DNA of 64,000 nt from Rutstroemia sp. NJR-2017a BVV2. Its lineage: Eukaryota; Ascomycota; Leotiomycetes; Helotiales; Rutstroemiaceae. The position numbers and the translations under genes were made by a program. Location: positions 62,001-126,000 of the forward strand of contig NJPS01000003.1 of assembly GCA_002946415.1 (NCBI GenBank), given 5' to 3'. Below the pieces are notes generated by a model. The model did no database searches and was not told the origin of the DNA. It saw only the letters and a list, made by a program, of their open reading frames with translations. How positions within the stretch are numbered: position 1 is the first letter of the stretch; every line of letters begins with the position of its first letter. Shown here in pieces: positions 33,521-45,811 of the stretch.

Positions 33521-35531
33521 ATGTTCTATTCGGAAACCCTTTTGAGTAAGACCGGGCCTCTGGCTCGTGTCTGGCTCTCTGCAAATTTGGAGCGCAAGCT
33601 CTCGAAAAACCACATTTTACAAGCCAGCGTCAAGGACAGTGTCGAAGCTATTGTTACGCCCAATCAAGCGCCAATGGCTCTGCGTTTGAGTGGACAGCTG
33701 TTATTGGGAGTCGTCCGTATTTATAGCAGAAAAGCGCGATATTTACTTGATGATTGCAATGAGGCATTGATGAAGATCAAGATGGTACGTGTTACCCCCC
33801 CAAGGCTTTGTCATTATATACTAATACAAGACTTTTCAGGCTTTCCGTCTTTCAGGTAACAACGATATTCCCGCCGGTCTCCATATGCCTTCTCGCGATG
33901 CTCTTATGCTTCCGGATATGCTTACCGAGGGGGACAACCTTGAAATGCCACCTATGCCAGATGCGTCTTTCCTTCTCTCGCAGCTAGACGAAGATTCCAC
34001 CCTTAGCCGTAAGAGACGTGGGGGTAGTCGCGACATCAACTTGCAGGACGAGTTCAATAACAGCCAGTTCTTGCAAAACAGTGTGGAGGACAACAACGCC
34101 GAGGAGGATGAGCTTGTACTAGAACCAGCGGATGATGTTGATCTCGGAATTGACTTTGGCTTCGACACGGAGGATCCGAAGGCTGGCGGAGATATCAGTC
34201 TCGAATTCGGACGAGATGCTCCTGCGGCACGTGCTCCGGAGGAAGACTTAATCAGCGAATTGGATGTTCAGCTACGTGCCAAAGATGCTTACGATGCCGG
34301 AGAACCCGAACCTTCTATCAATTTAGGTTTCGGTAATGATGATGGTATCCAATTAGGCGATGACGATGGAGATATCGATATGCTCAATATTGGTGGAGAA
34401 CCTGATATTTCTGCTATCCCCCGTGCCCCCGAGCTTGAGCGAGCTAGGATTTCGGAATCACCGTTGTCGGATATCGATGAGACTGTTGTTGCGGAGGTCG
34501 AGGCAGAGCAAAGACGCAACCAGTCCGCACTTTTCGAACCCGAGGATGAGACAGAACAGTCGATCTTCCGTCAACCCGCTCACCGCGCCGCTCCTAGAAG
34601 ATTCAAGCTCTTATTACCAGACGAAAATACTACTATTCCCAAGCAAACCATTCAGCAATTGCAAGATGATCACAACACCATACTCCGCCCGCAATCATTT
34701 TTACCACGCGATCCGCAGCTCCTGGCTTTAATGGAGATGCAGAAAAACGGCGGTTTCGTCTCTAATATTATGGGTGAAGGAAGGAGCATGGGCTGGGCTC
34801 CGGAGCTTCGAGGAATGCTGTCCCTTGATACTGTTCGTAGAACTGGCGAGTTGAAGCGTAAGCGTGATAGTGGTATTACAGATATGGGGGCTGAGGACGG
34901 CGCTAACAAATCACCCCGCCTTGACCTTGGCGAAGAAGAAGATATGGGAATTAGTCTTGCTGGGGCAGCATTGGGCCGGGATGATACAGTTGTCGCTAGA
35001 GATGGCACAATTATTGAGATGGCCGGCGACGACGAGTTCCAGGTTAACATCGAGGATGACGAGCACAATGCCACCGCAGGTCTTAGAGATGACAGAAGTG
35101 TAACGCCGGGCAACCCCTTCGATGAGACAACAGCACCCCTTGTTCATCCTGCGGACAGCGGTCCCGTCTCAGTGGGTACTACCCACGCAGTTCATCTCCT
35201 ACGCGACCGATTCGGTCCTGAAGCAGCGAACAGTCCCGACAAACGCAAGAAGGCCAGCGTCCTCTTCCAGGATCTCCTACCTGAACGTACAACAACTCGA
35301 GCCGATGCGACTAAGATGTTCTTCGAAGTATTAGTACTCGCCACAAAAGACGCAGTGAAAGTTGAGCAACCCGAAGGCGAACTTGGAGGACCAATTCGCG
35401 TGAGAGGGAAGCGAGGTCTGTGGGGCGCATGGGCAGAACGTGAGGCTGGAGGTGAAATTGCTGAAGAGCAAAATGTTCCTTCAGCTAGCGTGCCTTTGGA
35501 AGCTTCAAGGGCCATTTCCATCGCGGCTTAA
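33521..35531 (+). CDS. RAD21: Alpha-kleisin cohesin subunit Rad21/Scc1
   Basis: Exons are 33521-33784 and 33840-35531, with an intron 33785-33839 (55 bp; GTACGT to TTCAG), giving 651 residues. It is the subunit that closes the cohesin ring between the SMC heads and is cut by separase at anaphase. The N-terminal kleisin domain is clear: MFYSETLLSKTGPLARVWLS, then KLSKNHILQ, then LRLSGQLLLGVVRIYSRKA and YLLDDCNEALMKIKMAFR across the splice. The middle is acidic and disordered, with candidate separase or protease sites not assigned. The C-terminal winged helix holds KKASVLFQDLL and TKMFFEVLVLATKDAVKVEQ. The meiotic paralogue Rec8 is less likely given the long acidic middle and the strong Rad21-type C-terminus. 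Confidence 0.93.
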
Positions 35532-36329
35532 GGTGGGAAAGGCAACATTTTGCGGTCTTTTGTATGAATATATCACTTGCATTTTCGGACAAAAAAAAGA
35601 GAGACCCACTATTGGCGTCAATTGGTCTTTCTTCTGGGCAAAAGCTCACAAAAGAGCTCTTGGGTTGGTTGGTATTTATGAATGCGGCGTTGGTTGGTTT
35701 GATAACGATATCCGGAGAATGGTGTTCAGGGTGATGGCGATGCAAAGATTGATTGAGAGGGGATGGATGGGATGAAAATGAGAAGGGGTGTGTTTGGGTA
35801 CTTTTATCGACGGGCAAGGATTATAGTGATGAGCAGAAACAGTCAACATGTATATGTATATTTTCCCAATTTGCAAAACTATCGCCTGTACTTGAAGAGT
35901 CTTAACTTCGCTTGTGATCTGACGAAGCGGCTCATGAGGGGTTCTTAGATCATTTGGATGATCTCTCAACGTCAAGGTTGTGCTCACCAAGTGGCCCCCA
36001 CACATTGTGTTAGTCAGAGCCAGTGGGGAGCAAATGCGGGGACTCTTAGCGCCTTCGCATCATGCCCCTCCAACGTTAGCTAGGCACCTGTCAGCCTTAC
36101 AGCTGGTAACGACCTTCAACTGTCCGATCTATCTCTTACATCTCTTTCTCGAAAAAAACCGATCAATCTGCCTGATTTGGACTCATTGATGAGTCACAAG
36201 CTCTGGCATCGCATAAAGGGACCACAATTCACCCAGTTTCTCCCTTTATCTGTCCATCGCAGCTCTCTCCCATTACCAAATTCATGCTCCCCGCCCACCT
36301 CATCACGCTATAAATCTAACTACACCACA
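35532..36329. other. Intergenic
   Basis: The region holds the RAD21 3' end and the upstream region of the metallophosphoesterase gene. An open frame from ATG 36189 joins the phosphoesterase frame but looks like 5' untranslated sequence (Ser/Pro-rich, no conserved pattern). No other gene is seen. Confidence 0.45.
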
Positions 36330-37349
36330 ATGCCCTCTTCATCCCCCTCCACCCAAACCACAATCCCCACCCGCATCCTCATCATCTCCGACACGCATTC
36401 CTTCCAATTCGGCAACCCGCGCTACCCGCTTTCCCTTGAAAACCTCCCCTCGGACATCGATGTCCTTCTTCACTGCGGGGACTTGACCAATATCGGCGGG
36501 TTGGCTGAGTACCGCGGCGCGCTGAAGATGTTGGGGCAGATTCCCGCAAGGCTGAAGTTGGTAGTGGCGGGGAATCATGATCGTACGTTGGATCGGGAGT
36601 GGGTTTTGAGGAGTCTGGGCAGGGGGAAGGGGATCGAGGATGGGGATGAAGAGGAGAGAGAAAGTGAAAGGCAGGAAGAAGAAGAGGATTTACAGGAATG
36701 TAAAGAAGGGAATGAGATCATGAGGGGGGAGTTGGCGAGGGAGGCAGGAGTGCAGTATTTGGAGGAAGGAGTCTCGGAATGGGATGTGGGGAATGGAGCA
36801 AGGCTGAGGATTTATAGCAGTCCGTATACGCCGGAGTTTTGCGGGTGGGGGTGGGCGTATGAGAGGGATGAGGACAGGTTTAATGGGGTGGGGGAGAGGG
36901 GGGAGGGGGTGAAGGAAGTTAGTGGGGCGGTGAGGGTTCCGAGTTGGGGGGATGCGGATGGGGAAAGGGGAGTCGATGTGGTGATGACGCATGGCCCGCC
37001 GATGGGTGTGCTGGATGTGGTTGATCCGGGAAGGGAACATGTAGGATGTGAGAGTCTGATGCGAGCATTGAGGCGAGCGAGACCGAGGTTGTTTTGCTGT
37101 GGTCATATTCATGAAGCCCACGGGGCGGAAGTTGTGGAGTGGAAGAATGAGGGAGGGGGGAAGTTTGCGGAGATGGGGGAGAGGAGGAAGGTCGAAGATA
37201 AGTGGCCGGAGATCGAGAGGCTGGAGATAGAATACGGGAAGGAGACGTTGATGGTTAATGCGAGTATTATGGATTTGTCTTATCGACCGACGAATAAACC
37301 TTGGTTTTTGGAGATTGATTTGCCGAGGGCGGAGGAGGTGGAGGTTTGA
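36330..37349 (+). CDS. Calcineurin-like metallophosphoesterase
   Basis: The single exon encodes 339 residues from ATG 36330, which lies in a good context (CACAATGCC). All five metallophosphoesterase metal-site motifs are visible: SDTHS at residues 20-24, HCGDLT at 48-53, AGNHDR at 80-85, THGPP near 216 and CGHIHEAHG near 251. This layout (DTH, GD, GNHD, H, GHxH) fits the cytosolic MPPED1/2-like group that acts on small phosphodiester or nucleotide substrates. The substrate is unknown. An acidic insertion (EEERESERQEEEEDLQE) follows the GNHD motif. No signal peptide is seen. Codon use switches to G-ending from about 36490, giving a strongly purine-rich coding strand. Confidence 0.88.
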   Translation: MPSSSPSTQTTIPTRILIISDTHSFQFGNPRYPLSLENLPSDIDVLLHCGDLTNIGGLAEYRGALKMLGQIPARLKLVVAGNHDRTLDREWVLRSLGRGKGIEDGDEEERESERQEEEEDLQECKEGNEIMRGELAREAGVQYLEEGVSEWDVGNGARLRIYSSPYTPEFCGWGWAYERDEDRFNGVGERGEGVKEVSGAVRVPSWGDADGERGVDVVMTHGPPMGVLDVVDPGREHVGCESLMRALRRARPRLFCCGHIHEAHGAEVVEWKNEGGGKFAEMGERRKVEDKWPEIERLEIEYGKETLMVNASIMDLSYRPTNKPWFLEIDLPRAEEVEV

Positions 37350-39655
37350 GTGAGGTATGGAGTTGGGTGGAGGAGGTATGGATGGATCTTAGGTGGTGGT
37401 ATGCAGTGAGTGGCAAGCTGTTGAGGGTTGGTTAATGGAAGGCCATGCAGATAATAGCATTGGAAGACATTCATCACAAAGTGCTCGCGTAGCAATATCA
37501 GGATCGAGTACATCAAACTGACTTTGGAGACCCCCGTAACTTATACACTGATAGGAGGTATTTTACTTTCATTTCGCGACGACCACATCATGCAAGAATG
37601 CCATGCACGTTGATTTGATCGCCACATCGAGAATCATCCATCCATCTTCTCTCCCCTCATTCGCCGAAGCGTTTCTCCCTTCAATTTACCTCGCACGCGG
37701 CACAATGACATACATACCTGCTATCTTCGCTTTCTCAAAATATGATATCGCCGTCACCTTCCTCTCGGCTTTCATCCTTCTAATCATACCTCCCTCGTCA
37801 CCTCTCCCGCATCCCTTATACCACTTCCAAATCAGTCTTTAACATATCAACACTTCCTCTCCAACTCCTTTCCCAAACCCGTAGCACTAAATCAGTCAGT
37901 ATCTTCTCTTCCATTAAAGAAAGTCAACTCTGCACCCATATCATCCCACTTATATCCCGACACCGATATTCAAAGTCTCACAGCGCTGGAGACGAATCAA
38001 TCCCGCGGAAAACACAGCTAAGTCATATCTTCCATCTTGTCCGGCAGATCAGATCATACGTATAGACAGCAACTCTCGCGCTATTCAAGCTCAAATTCTC
38101 GAAAACACTCTGTCGTAGATGTAAAGAAGTGAAATTCAGTGAGTATCGATACGGAGCACTTAGTTTTGTATATTTGGGGCAGTATATCCCAACTATGGCT
38201 CACGAAATCAAATAAATATACCATACCATAATTTAAAAGCAGGTGAGAGAAATCTTATTGAGTAATCTAGCTCAAGTCACTCAAGGCGTAATGCATTTTG
38301 GTAGTTCGCTTGAGGAGGAGTTGGTGTGGGTTGGCTTTTTTTTGGATTGTGTGAGATGAAAGTTCGGTCAAATGTTGGAAATAGCCTCGCCTGAGATAGA
38401 TCAGATATATCCCACAAGAGTTACTTTTGGCCTTGCACTTCGATATAAGTGAGTAGCACTCTGGTGAGCATTATTCCTACCAGCGGATATGATCTACCAG
38501 AAATCCACGCAAGCTGCACGATACAAAGGAGTTTCCAACAGGACTTCCCATCACGATCAGAAGATCACTAGACTTCATTACGTATACTCCGCGCGGATGA
38601 AACCTCCAGGGACGACGGTGTATCGACTTGACGGAAACGCAGATCTCAGCACTGTTTATATTTCGAGGACCGGGGGAGGTGGTGAGGATTTCTTTGCAGA
38701 ATTCAGGAATCTAAGATTGATTGATTATTGAAATAGACTCGATGAGCTTGATTTTGCCTGATAAACTGGATAAAGATGAAGAAGATACAGCTACTAGAAA
38801 TTCACCTTTGAGAGGGCTGTTGCAGTCGTTGCATTGAATTGGATTTATAATCGTAAAACCAAACAGTAACGCAACTCTTTAAGAGTGAATAACACAGTAC
38901 ATACATCCATTCTATCTCACAGTTGGTGTGAGCTTGTGAGGTAACAGTCGGTATTCGTTTAGCCCTCGTACAGAAGGTGTAGCAAGCAAGGAGGCATCAA
39001 CTTAAGCGAAACCCGACGGTGGGATTAGATTGGCTGAGATATCTGGATATGTTTTTCGCAAGATACAATCTGCTGCCTATGAAAATGAAAAATGAGTGTT
39101 CATTTGCTCTCGAGATGGGAGCTGTTTATGAGAGCTGGTTGTACCTGGAATCTGGAGAGTGTTGTTTGTGAGACTTCAAGGAACGCCTACCTAATCCGTG
39201 CAGTCTATGAGGCGGAGTTAAGACACTTGGAAAGAGAGGCTGTAAATTGGATGTTGATTGGTATTCATATTCACTAAACACAGAAAGAATCAGATCTTTG
39301 ACGTACAAAAGAACTGCAAACGCAGGGTGAATGGTAAAGTGGCCCTATACCGTCGTCCCACCTCCCTGCGCCCACGCCGCTTCGGGTCCGAATTTTATCT
39401 GACATAAGCCAACCCTCGGATCCGAATATCCTTTCAGGATTCTATAAAGTAAGCTGGGGGTATCATTTCTTACATCACATTTTCTCTAGTTTTATGATAG
39501 TATACATCGCTGGATCAGCCTCTTCAGCCTCTTCAGCCTCATAATATCATAATATCATAACTGTTCCACTTTCTTTCAATTTGTCTCTAACTCTAACTAG
39601 AGAAAACCCTCCTCCCAATTTATCTCCATCCCTACCCAGAGAAAACCCTCTCAAC
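37350..39655. other. Intergenic
   Basis: This 2.3-kb stretch has only short unsupported frames. It contains one degenerate mini-element copy (38851-38921) and a short CTCTTCAGC tandem near 39520-39540 just upstream of the monooxygenase gene. Confidence 0.45.
38851..38921 (+). mobile_element. Degenerate mini-element, copy 5
   Basis: The sequence CGTAAAACCAAACAGTAACG and the following hairpin ACTCTTTAAGAGT align with copy 1 (GTGAAACCAAAAGGTAACGC and its hairpin). The right end TATCTCACA also fits. The left terminus has changed from TGTGA to TCGTA, and no target duplication is visible (TATAA, GTTGG). The match is partial, so this is a tentative member. Confidence 0.4.
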
Positions 39656-40864
39656 ATGTCTTCCTCCTCATCAGAAGTCGCCATCATCGGCTCCGGCCTC
39701 TCTGGCCTCGCCCTTGCTCTCTCCCTTCACCACAACAAAATCCCCTGCACCGTCTACGAGAGCCGGCCCGCGCCGTTGAATATCGGCGGAGCTATCATGC
39801 TTTCACCAAATGCTCTCAGAATCCTAAACACCCTCGGCGTATACGAGCGCATCCGCTCCCAGGGCTACAACTTTGACCTCCTAGAATTCAAAGACACGTC
39901 AGGCAAGCTTCTCGAAGTGCAAGAATTCGGCGGCGAGCAGAAATACGGGTTCCGCGGGCTGCGCATCTACCGCCATATCGTGATCGACGTGCTAGTCGCC
40001 ATGCTCAAGGAGCGGGAGATTCCGGTGCATTATGGGAAGAAGTATTCGCATGTGGTGAGCGAGGGTGAGCAAGTGGTGTGGGAGTTTACGGATGGGACGA
40101 GGGCGGAGGCGGCGCTGCTGGTGGGGGCAGATGGGATTCATTCGAGTGTGAGAAAGTACATTTACCCGGACATCGAACCCGTATTCACGGGGATGGCAGG
40201 CATTGCCGCCGCGGTCCCGTCCTCGCAACTGCGGCTTCCAGCAGGCGAACTCCCCACCCCGGTCACGATTCTGAGCCCCAAGGGGGCGTTTATCCTGGCG
40301 CCGCAACAGCACGACGCCTCGGAAGTGCTGATCGCGAAGCAATTCCGCAGCGAGGCAAAGGACCGGGAAGGCTGGAAGACGTTTGCGAACGATGAGGAAG
40401 CCACGGTCAAATTCCTCCAAAGCAACAACGACTTATTCCCCGAGATCGTCCACAACGCAGTCTCGAAAATCGACTACAAAACCATCAACGTCTGGCCGTT
40501 CTACGTGGTACCCCAACTCGCAAAGTGGCATTCGGACGGCTGTCGTGTGGTTATTTTGGGGGATGCAGCGCATGCGATTCCGCCGAGCGCGGGCCAGGGC
40601 GTGAATCAGGCGTTTGAGGATGTGTATGCGTTGGGGCTGTTGCTGGGGGGGATGCATACGCGGGGGAAGGAGATGGGCGAGGCGTTGGTGTCTTGGGAGG
40701 GGTATAGGCAGAAGAGGGTCGAGAAGGTGTTGGCGTTGACGAAGCAGGTGGATTTGAGGAGGGTGCCGGAGTCGAGGGGCGAGCAGACGTTGGAGCCGCT
40801 TGAGGTGGGGTGGTTGTATAATGTGGATATTGAGGAGGATGTGCAGGGGTGGATTAAGGGATGA
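39656..40864 (+). CDS. FAD-dependent monooxygenase, salicylate-hydroxylase type
   Basis: The single exon encodes 402 residues from ATG 39656 (MSSSSSEVAIIGSG). It is a class A flavoprotein hydroxylase using FAD and NAD(P)H. The FAD dinucleotide fold GSGLSGLALALSLHHNK starts at residue 12. The DG motif GADGIHSSVRKYI lies near 157, and the second FAD motif GDAAHAIPPSAGQGVNQAFE near 302. No signal peptide or C-terminal membrane anchor is visible. Many relatives act on aromatic acids or on secondary metabolites; the substrate cannot be read from sequence. No biosynthetic genes lie next to it, so a catabolic or stand-alone role is as likely as a cluster role. Codon use switches four times between C-ending and G/T-ending blocks. 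Confidence 0.88.
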   Translation: MSSSSSEVAIIGSGLSGLALALSLHHNKIPCTVYESRPAPLNIGGAIMLSPNALRILNTLGVYERIRSQGYNFDLLEFKDTSGKLLEVQEFGGEQKYGFRGLRIYRHIVIDVLVAMLKEREIPVHYGKKYSHVVSEGEQVVWEFTDGTRAEAALLVGADGIHSSVRKYIYPDIEPVFTGMAGIAAAVPSSQLRLPAGELPTPVTILSPKGAFILAPQQHDASEVLIAKQFRSEAKDREGWKTFANDEEATVKFLQSNNDLFPEIVHNAVSKIDYKTINVWPFYVVPQLAKWHSDGCRVVILGDAAHAIPPSAGQGVNQAFEDVYALGLLLGGMHTRGKEMGEALVSWEGYRQKRVEKVLALTKQVDLRRVPESRGEQTLEPLEVGWLYNVDIEEDVQGWIKG

Positions 40865-42459
40865 ATATGAGTGCTGAGTATGAATATGAATGCGGGAAAT
40901 GGAAATAAATAGATAGATAGACCCTATAGGCCATCTCATCTCAATAATATGCATGGAGTTGAAGACGAGGTGTTTAATAGTAATAGTAACTATTTCACCA
41001 TGAGACCTTGACTTGGGCTCAATAGTGAGCTAGCTAGCAACACAACACAACACACCAACTGCGAGTCAATCAGTCAGTACTGCATTGCGCTTGAAGCTGT
41101 GCCATACATACCATACTCACCGGCTCAGCCCTAAAGGCATATATATATATATATATATATATACAGTCGCATCTTAGGCTCAATAGCTAGCTAGCAACAC
41201 ACCAACTGAGAGTCCATCAGTCAGTACTGCATTGCTCTCAAAACTGTGCCCATACATACCATACTCGCTGGCCCCAGCCCTATGGGTAGTTGTCCCTTAC
41301 CCTTAGCCCAGTATCTTTTCAATCGAATGCAATCCAATATACATCGTCTGGTCTCTCAATACATCCGTCCATCTATCTATCCATCACATCCCCTGTACCC
41401 CTCATCCGGCTCCTCATCCTCCATTTCTTCACAGAAGATAAAAACACCACTTATGGAGTATTTAATAACCTCAACTTACTGCTCCAACCAAGAAGAGTTT
41501 CCTCAACCCTCCCCCTCACCCCACACTCACTGTCCACTTCGTTTCGGACTTCGCACTATCTACCTTAGCTTAGCTTAGTTTAGCTCCAGTTCCCCTCACC
41601 GCGATCACGAGCATATGCACGCAGTAAAATCTTCATTTTCATCTTCGTCTTCATCTTCATTCACTGTTGATTTGGATTTTGATATTTGATATTGAGATTT
41701 ATTCATTGTCTACTGCATCTACTTCATCCTCTGCGCCTGTGCTTAATTAATTAAAAGCATAGCATCATATCGTCATCCCGTCCCATCCCGTCCCATCCCA
41801 TCCCATCCAATAACATCACCCCAAAGCGGGGTCAGTCGGTCTGCATATGCAAGACAACACAACTCGACTCAACTCAACGAACGCAAAATGTGCGTCTTGC
41901 TTGCTTGCATCGAACGCAAAAGAATTCCATTCCATTCCATCCCATCCATCCACCCAGCAACAGCAAAAGCAACCTATCCAAGCAAGTCCTTTCGTAGGCA
42001 AATTCCAGGCATCACATGCCAAACCCATCATTCAACCATCCAGCAAGCCAGCGAGCAGCAAAGCAATAAATCAATCCATCAATCCAAAAAATAAGCAGCA
42101 AAAAGGTATCATCAACCAGATCCCAACCACGTCCACAATAATAATTCGAACGAAGGACAAAGAAAATAAAATCGTCCAAACAAATGAACTCCTCTCTCTC
42201 CGAAAGAGGATATATAATCCTCATAACCAGAACCAAATCACAAAACATGCTCCCTTCCCATCCACTTAATATTTTCCCAAACAAAGACGCCGATGCTAAT
42301 AAGCAGATTTTCATTCGATCCCCCTTCCATTTCGAGGTTGGAAGGTGTGTGTATTTACATTGTATTGTATTCTCTTTCTCTTTCTTTCTTCTTTGCTGTT
42401 TCACTCTCTCTCGAGTTTGCTGTGTGTTGTGTTGTATTGTACAAGGTATGGTGAATTGT
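40865..42459. other. Intergenic between convergent genes
   Basis: The region lies between the convergent monooxygenase and REG1-like genes. It holds the imperfect duplication described separately at 41016-41287, CATCC/CCATC runs near 41765-41815 and 41928-41955, and TTAGC repeats near 41560-41585. No gene is seen. Confidence 0.45.
41016..41287. repeat. Imperfect direct duplication around an (AT)n tract
   Basis: Two copies of about 110-120 bp (41016-41137 and 41177-41287) share GGCTCAATAG, GCTAGCTAGCAACACA, CAGTCAGTACTGCATTGC and CATACATACCATACTC in the same order. They are separated by an AT dinucleotide tract at about 41138-41162. Copies differ by substitutions and a short ACACA length change, so the duplication is not very recent. 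Confidence 0.8.
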
Positions 42460-43782
42460 TTAATAAATCGACATCGATACCGATTTCGTCGAGGATCTAA
42501 CGTCCAACCCAATCATCGACGATTCCCACTCATCATCATCATCGCCACTATTCGCGTTCGAATATTCGGTGTAATCGAACCCTGGCTGAGCGAAGTAATC
42601 ATACGAGGTTAATGAATACTTGAGGTTTGCGACGGCGTCGGTGAGATCGGTTATTTCGCGGACGGGTTTGAGCGAGGTGCTGCATAGTTTGGCAACGATG
42701 GGCGGTGTGCTTGTCGAGGGAGTAGTCTTGGGCTCGGACGCTTCAGGGATGTCTTCTAGAATGGCGGATTCACCCTTCGAGAAGGTGGGTACGCATTCTT
42801 CGGGGATGGTGTTGACCGAGATGAATTGATCGACTTGGTCGTGGAAGCGGACGCACTTCCGCGATGAACTTGAGGATGGTGATGATCTGCCAGATAATGA
42901 TGGCGAAGGAGAATCTTGTCTTCTTGGCGCATTCATGGCAGACGAGGAACGTTTGAGGAGGATGTCGGATACCATTCGTCGTTTTAGGATAGACTTAACA
43001 TCTGTGCAGGATACCGACCTCGACATTTGCGTCCGACGACTCGACGATTCCGCTGACGAGGATGCGCATTCGAATTTCGAGCCAGCCTTGTGTAGAGGAC
43101 CATATAACCAAGTGGTATCGCAATCCTTCATCCTATATGACAGTTAGCGACTCGGACTTGGAAATCGAAGAAAATAATAATTAGTGAAGACATACCAGTC
43201 GACTGTCTCCGGCGCGATCGTCTTCAAGTTCGATCGCTTCTTCGCCCAACATCTCCACGACGCATTCTCTAATCGCCGGCTATTCTCGTATGCGCTGCGA
43301 TTCGACTGAACGTACTTCCACGACGCCCACAGATCCTCCTCTGGCCAGTCGTGCGCCAGATAATCTACATGATGCGAAGGCTGAACCTGTACCGCCGTGT
43401 CATCCATCGTCTCTGTGATATCGCATGGCTCGAGGTAATCCAGACTGTCCAGGGAATCCAGAGAATCCATAGGAGAAGTAATTAATGACGGGCTGCTGCA
43501 CAAGGACTCGTCGTCTTCGAGGTACTCGGGCTGTAAGGTGGGAGATTGCATGTAGTATTCGACTTGTTCGTCATATATCCGCTTATCGTCCAGCTCGGCT
43601 TCTTGGGTGGGCGAGCGCGGGTCGTCGTAGGAGGGGAACTCGATCTCGTCTTCTCCTTCGGATTCCATGCAGATTGCGTTCAGGGATGATATCTGAGGTT
43701 GGTGAATAATCCGCGGTGCTGCGTCGACTACGTCGGGCGTGTCTACCCATTCGAAATATTCGTCTTCCCGCGAGAGATCCAT
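42460..43782 (-). CDS. REG1-like regulatory subunit of PP1 (Glc7)
   Basis: Exons are 43782-43196 and 43132-42460, with an intron 43195-43133 (63 bp; GTATGT to TATAG), giving 419 residues from MDLSREDEYFEWVD. The same frame has an ATG 26 codons upstream at 43860. A segment near residues 145-190 (LWASWKYVQSNRSAYENSRR, then LENASWRCWAKKRSNL) matches the GATA/AreA-type DUF1752 region found in fungal REG1-like proteins. After the splice it continues KDCDTTWLYGPLHK. Near 239-246 lies TDVKSILKRR. KCVRFHDQVDQF at 288 is an RVxF-like PP1 docking motif of the kind found in yeast Reg1. In yeast, Reg1 directs Glc7 to Snf1 and Mig1 for glucose repression. A related role is inferred; the protein is shorter than Reg1. 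The N-terminal half is acidic. Confidence 0.75.
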
Positions 43783-45742
43783 CTTTCTGTTGGTTTCGGT
43801 GGTGGTGGTGTGGATGTTGGGGAGGCTGAAGCTGAAGCTGTTTCTCGATACCCAACTCATATGTATAGCCTTGGAGGACTGGACCGAAGGAAGGAAGTAA
43901 CGAAGTGCACAGTAGGTAGAGAGGTAAGTGTTTTGGTTTCTCGTGTACAGAAAAGTGCAGTACGAGCGGATACGAGAGGAATGGAATGGGTAAGTCGGAA
44001 ATATAAATAAGAATAAGTGTAATTTCAATTTCCCACTTTCCCTTTCTTTTCGTTTTGCTACTAAAATCTCGGTTCGGTACTCTCAACAGATCCGAACGGG
44101 AAATTTCCTAAAACTCTTGACACAATTCGCAAAATCGCAACGCAACCTCTGACGAGCGGGTGGAGAAGTGGATTTTGCGAGGGGCTCGTTGGAGGAGGTG
44201 TCTGGTGAGTTGAAATTTGGTGGGCGAGTTGGTGCGGGTGTGGATTGTGGTTGTCGATGTGGCCGTAGATGCAGTGCAGATATACGAAGTAATACAAAAT
44301 TACTGGTACCCAGTTTCCCAATAGATCTTCCCCAGGTGATGTCGTTGTAGGGAAAGTAAGATAAGGTGCCAGCCTTCTTTGGTCCAGTATTGGTCCAGTA
44401 TTGGTCCAGGACTGGTACAGTCGAAGTGCTTGGGCGACGGAAAGGATATGAATTGATCTCTGCGCGAGCTGGGATGGGGACCAAGTGGATGCTGTATGGG
44501 TAGAATTTTCTCAAAGTGGATCCGTCTGCGAAAAATGTTGGGAAATGGAATTCTGGGGAAGTGGATAAAATGTAAAATGTACACGCAGAACGCGAATGGC
44601 AGCGGAATGCAAGGGAGATGATGAGGGGATGGGGAAGTTGGGGAAGGACTGGCTGATATATGGATGAGGATGGATGTCACTTAGATTGAGCAATGGAAGG
44701 ATGTACTAATATAAACTCTGAAGTTATTCTTCTTACTGTTCGTTTCCTTTACCTGGGCTGAAGAACACATCCCTCGCTCTAATCCTGGAAAGCATTCATC
44801 CGCTGACGATGATGGGAGATGTAAGTTAGCAGCCCCTGCCATCTGCCTAGCACGCCTTGCACGCCTAGTAAGCCGGTGCGCAGGGGGCTAAGGGTTAAGG
44901 GTAAGCCATCCCCCGTCCTCTTCCCAGCGACATCCAGACGAGGATTGGAATCCTTTCCACCTTTCCACCTTTCCACCTCTCCGCCGTTTACCCCCGACTC
45001 CTAGCATTCTGCACCGGCTCTGTCATTCTGAGTACTTTCGGTTGTTTAATTCTTACTCTTGGTTTAGCTTGCGCCACCGAGCGAGGCAGATCGTTCTACT
45101 GTGTCGAAAGTGCGCCAATACAGTACACTAAACCTTCGGAATAAGGCTTTCCCATCCTCTTGGTGACTGTTCGTGGTTATCCGCCGGAACAGGCCCTGGT
45201 CCAATACCAGAGTTGGAAGAAATAAATAGGCTACACTAGTGTGCTGGTGGTGTATTGTCCTCTGTACGAGCTGCTAGAAACGCACCGTACCAGACTTTGA
45301 CTCCCGAATGTACGAAACACTACTGCTAGGTGGAAAAGGTGGACTTGCGCTGGGAACTACAACAGATAAACGCGCTGATCTCTGGATGAGCTCTTGAAGA
45401 CGGCCTGGATGAGGACGCATGGAGGAGGGGCTTGCTGCTGGTTTATCATTTCCAGAATTCGGCGGTTTTTACCTCAGTCGGTGAGATTACTGCGAAAACC
45501 TCCCGAGGTGACATTCTGATTGATAACATATGCACTAGCACGGCGAGGTCAAGACGGGGGTAGCATTCTGTCCTCATACGGACTCTTCTCTTCTCTGCCC
45601 TTCTAACCCTATTCCTGTTATCTTCTCGTCTCATCCTCTCTCCACTCATCTCTAACCAGTCTGCCTGCAATGTCATCGCCATGTCAGATCTGGGAATAGT
45701 GACTTTCCTCCCACTGGCCCGCTCGAACCCACCGTCATAAGC

Positions 45743-45811
45743 TTGCTTTACTTTGCTTACTTTGCTTACTTTGCTTTACTTTGCTTTACTTTGCTTTACT
45801 TTGCTTTGCTT
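45743..45811 (+). repeat. Pentamer tandem repeat (CTTTG/CTTTA)
   Basis: About 69 bp of alternating GCTTTACTTT and GCTTACTTT units with small length changes. It is a simple low-complexity repeat. Confidence 0.9.

Noticed and set aside
38489..38731. 80-codon plus-strand frame
   Set aside because: No motif, no splice partner and ordinary intergenic composition.
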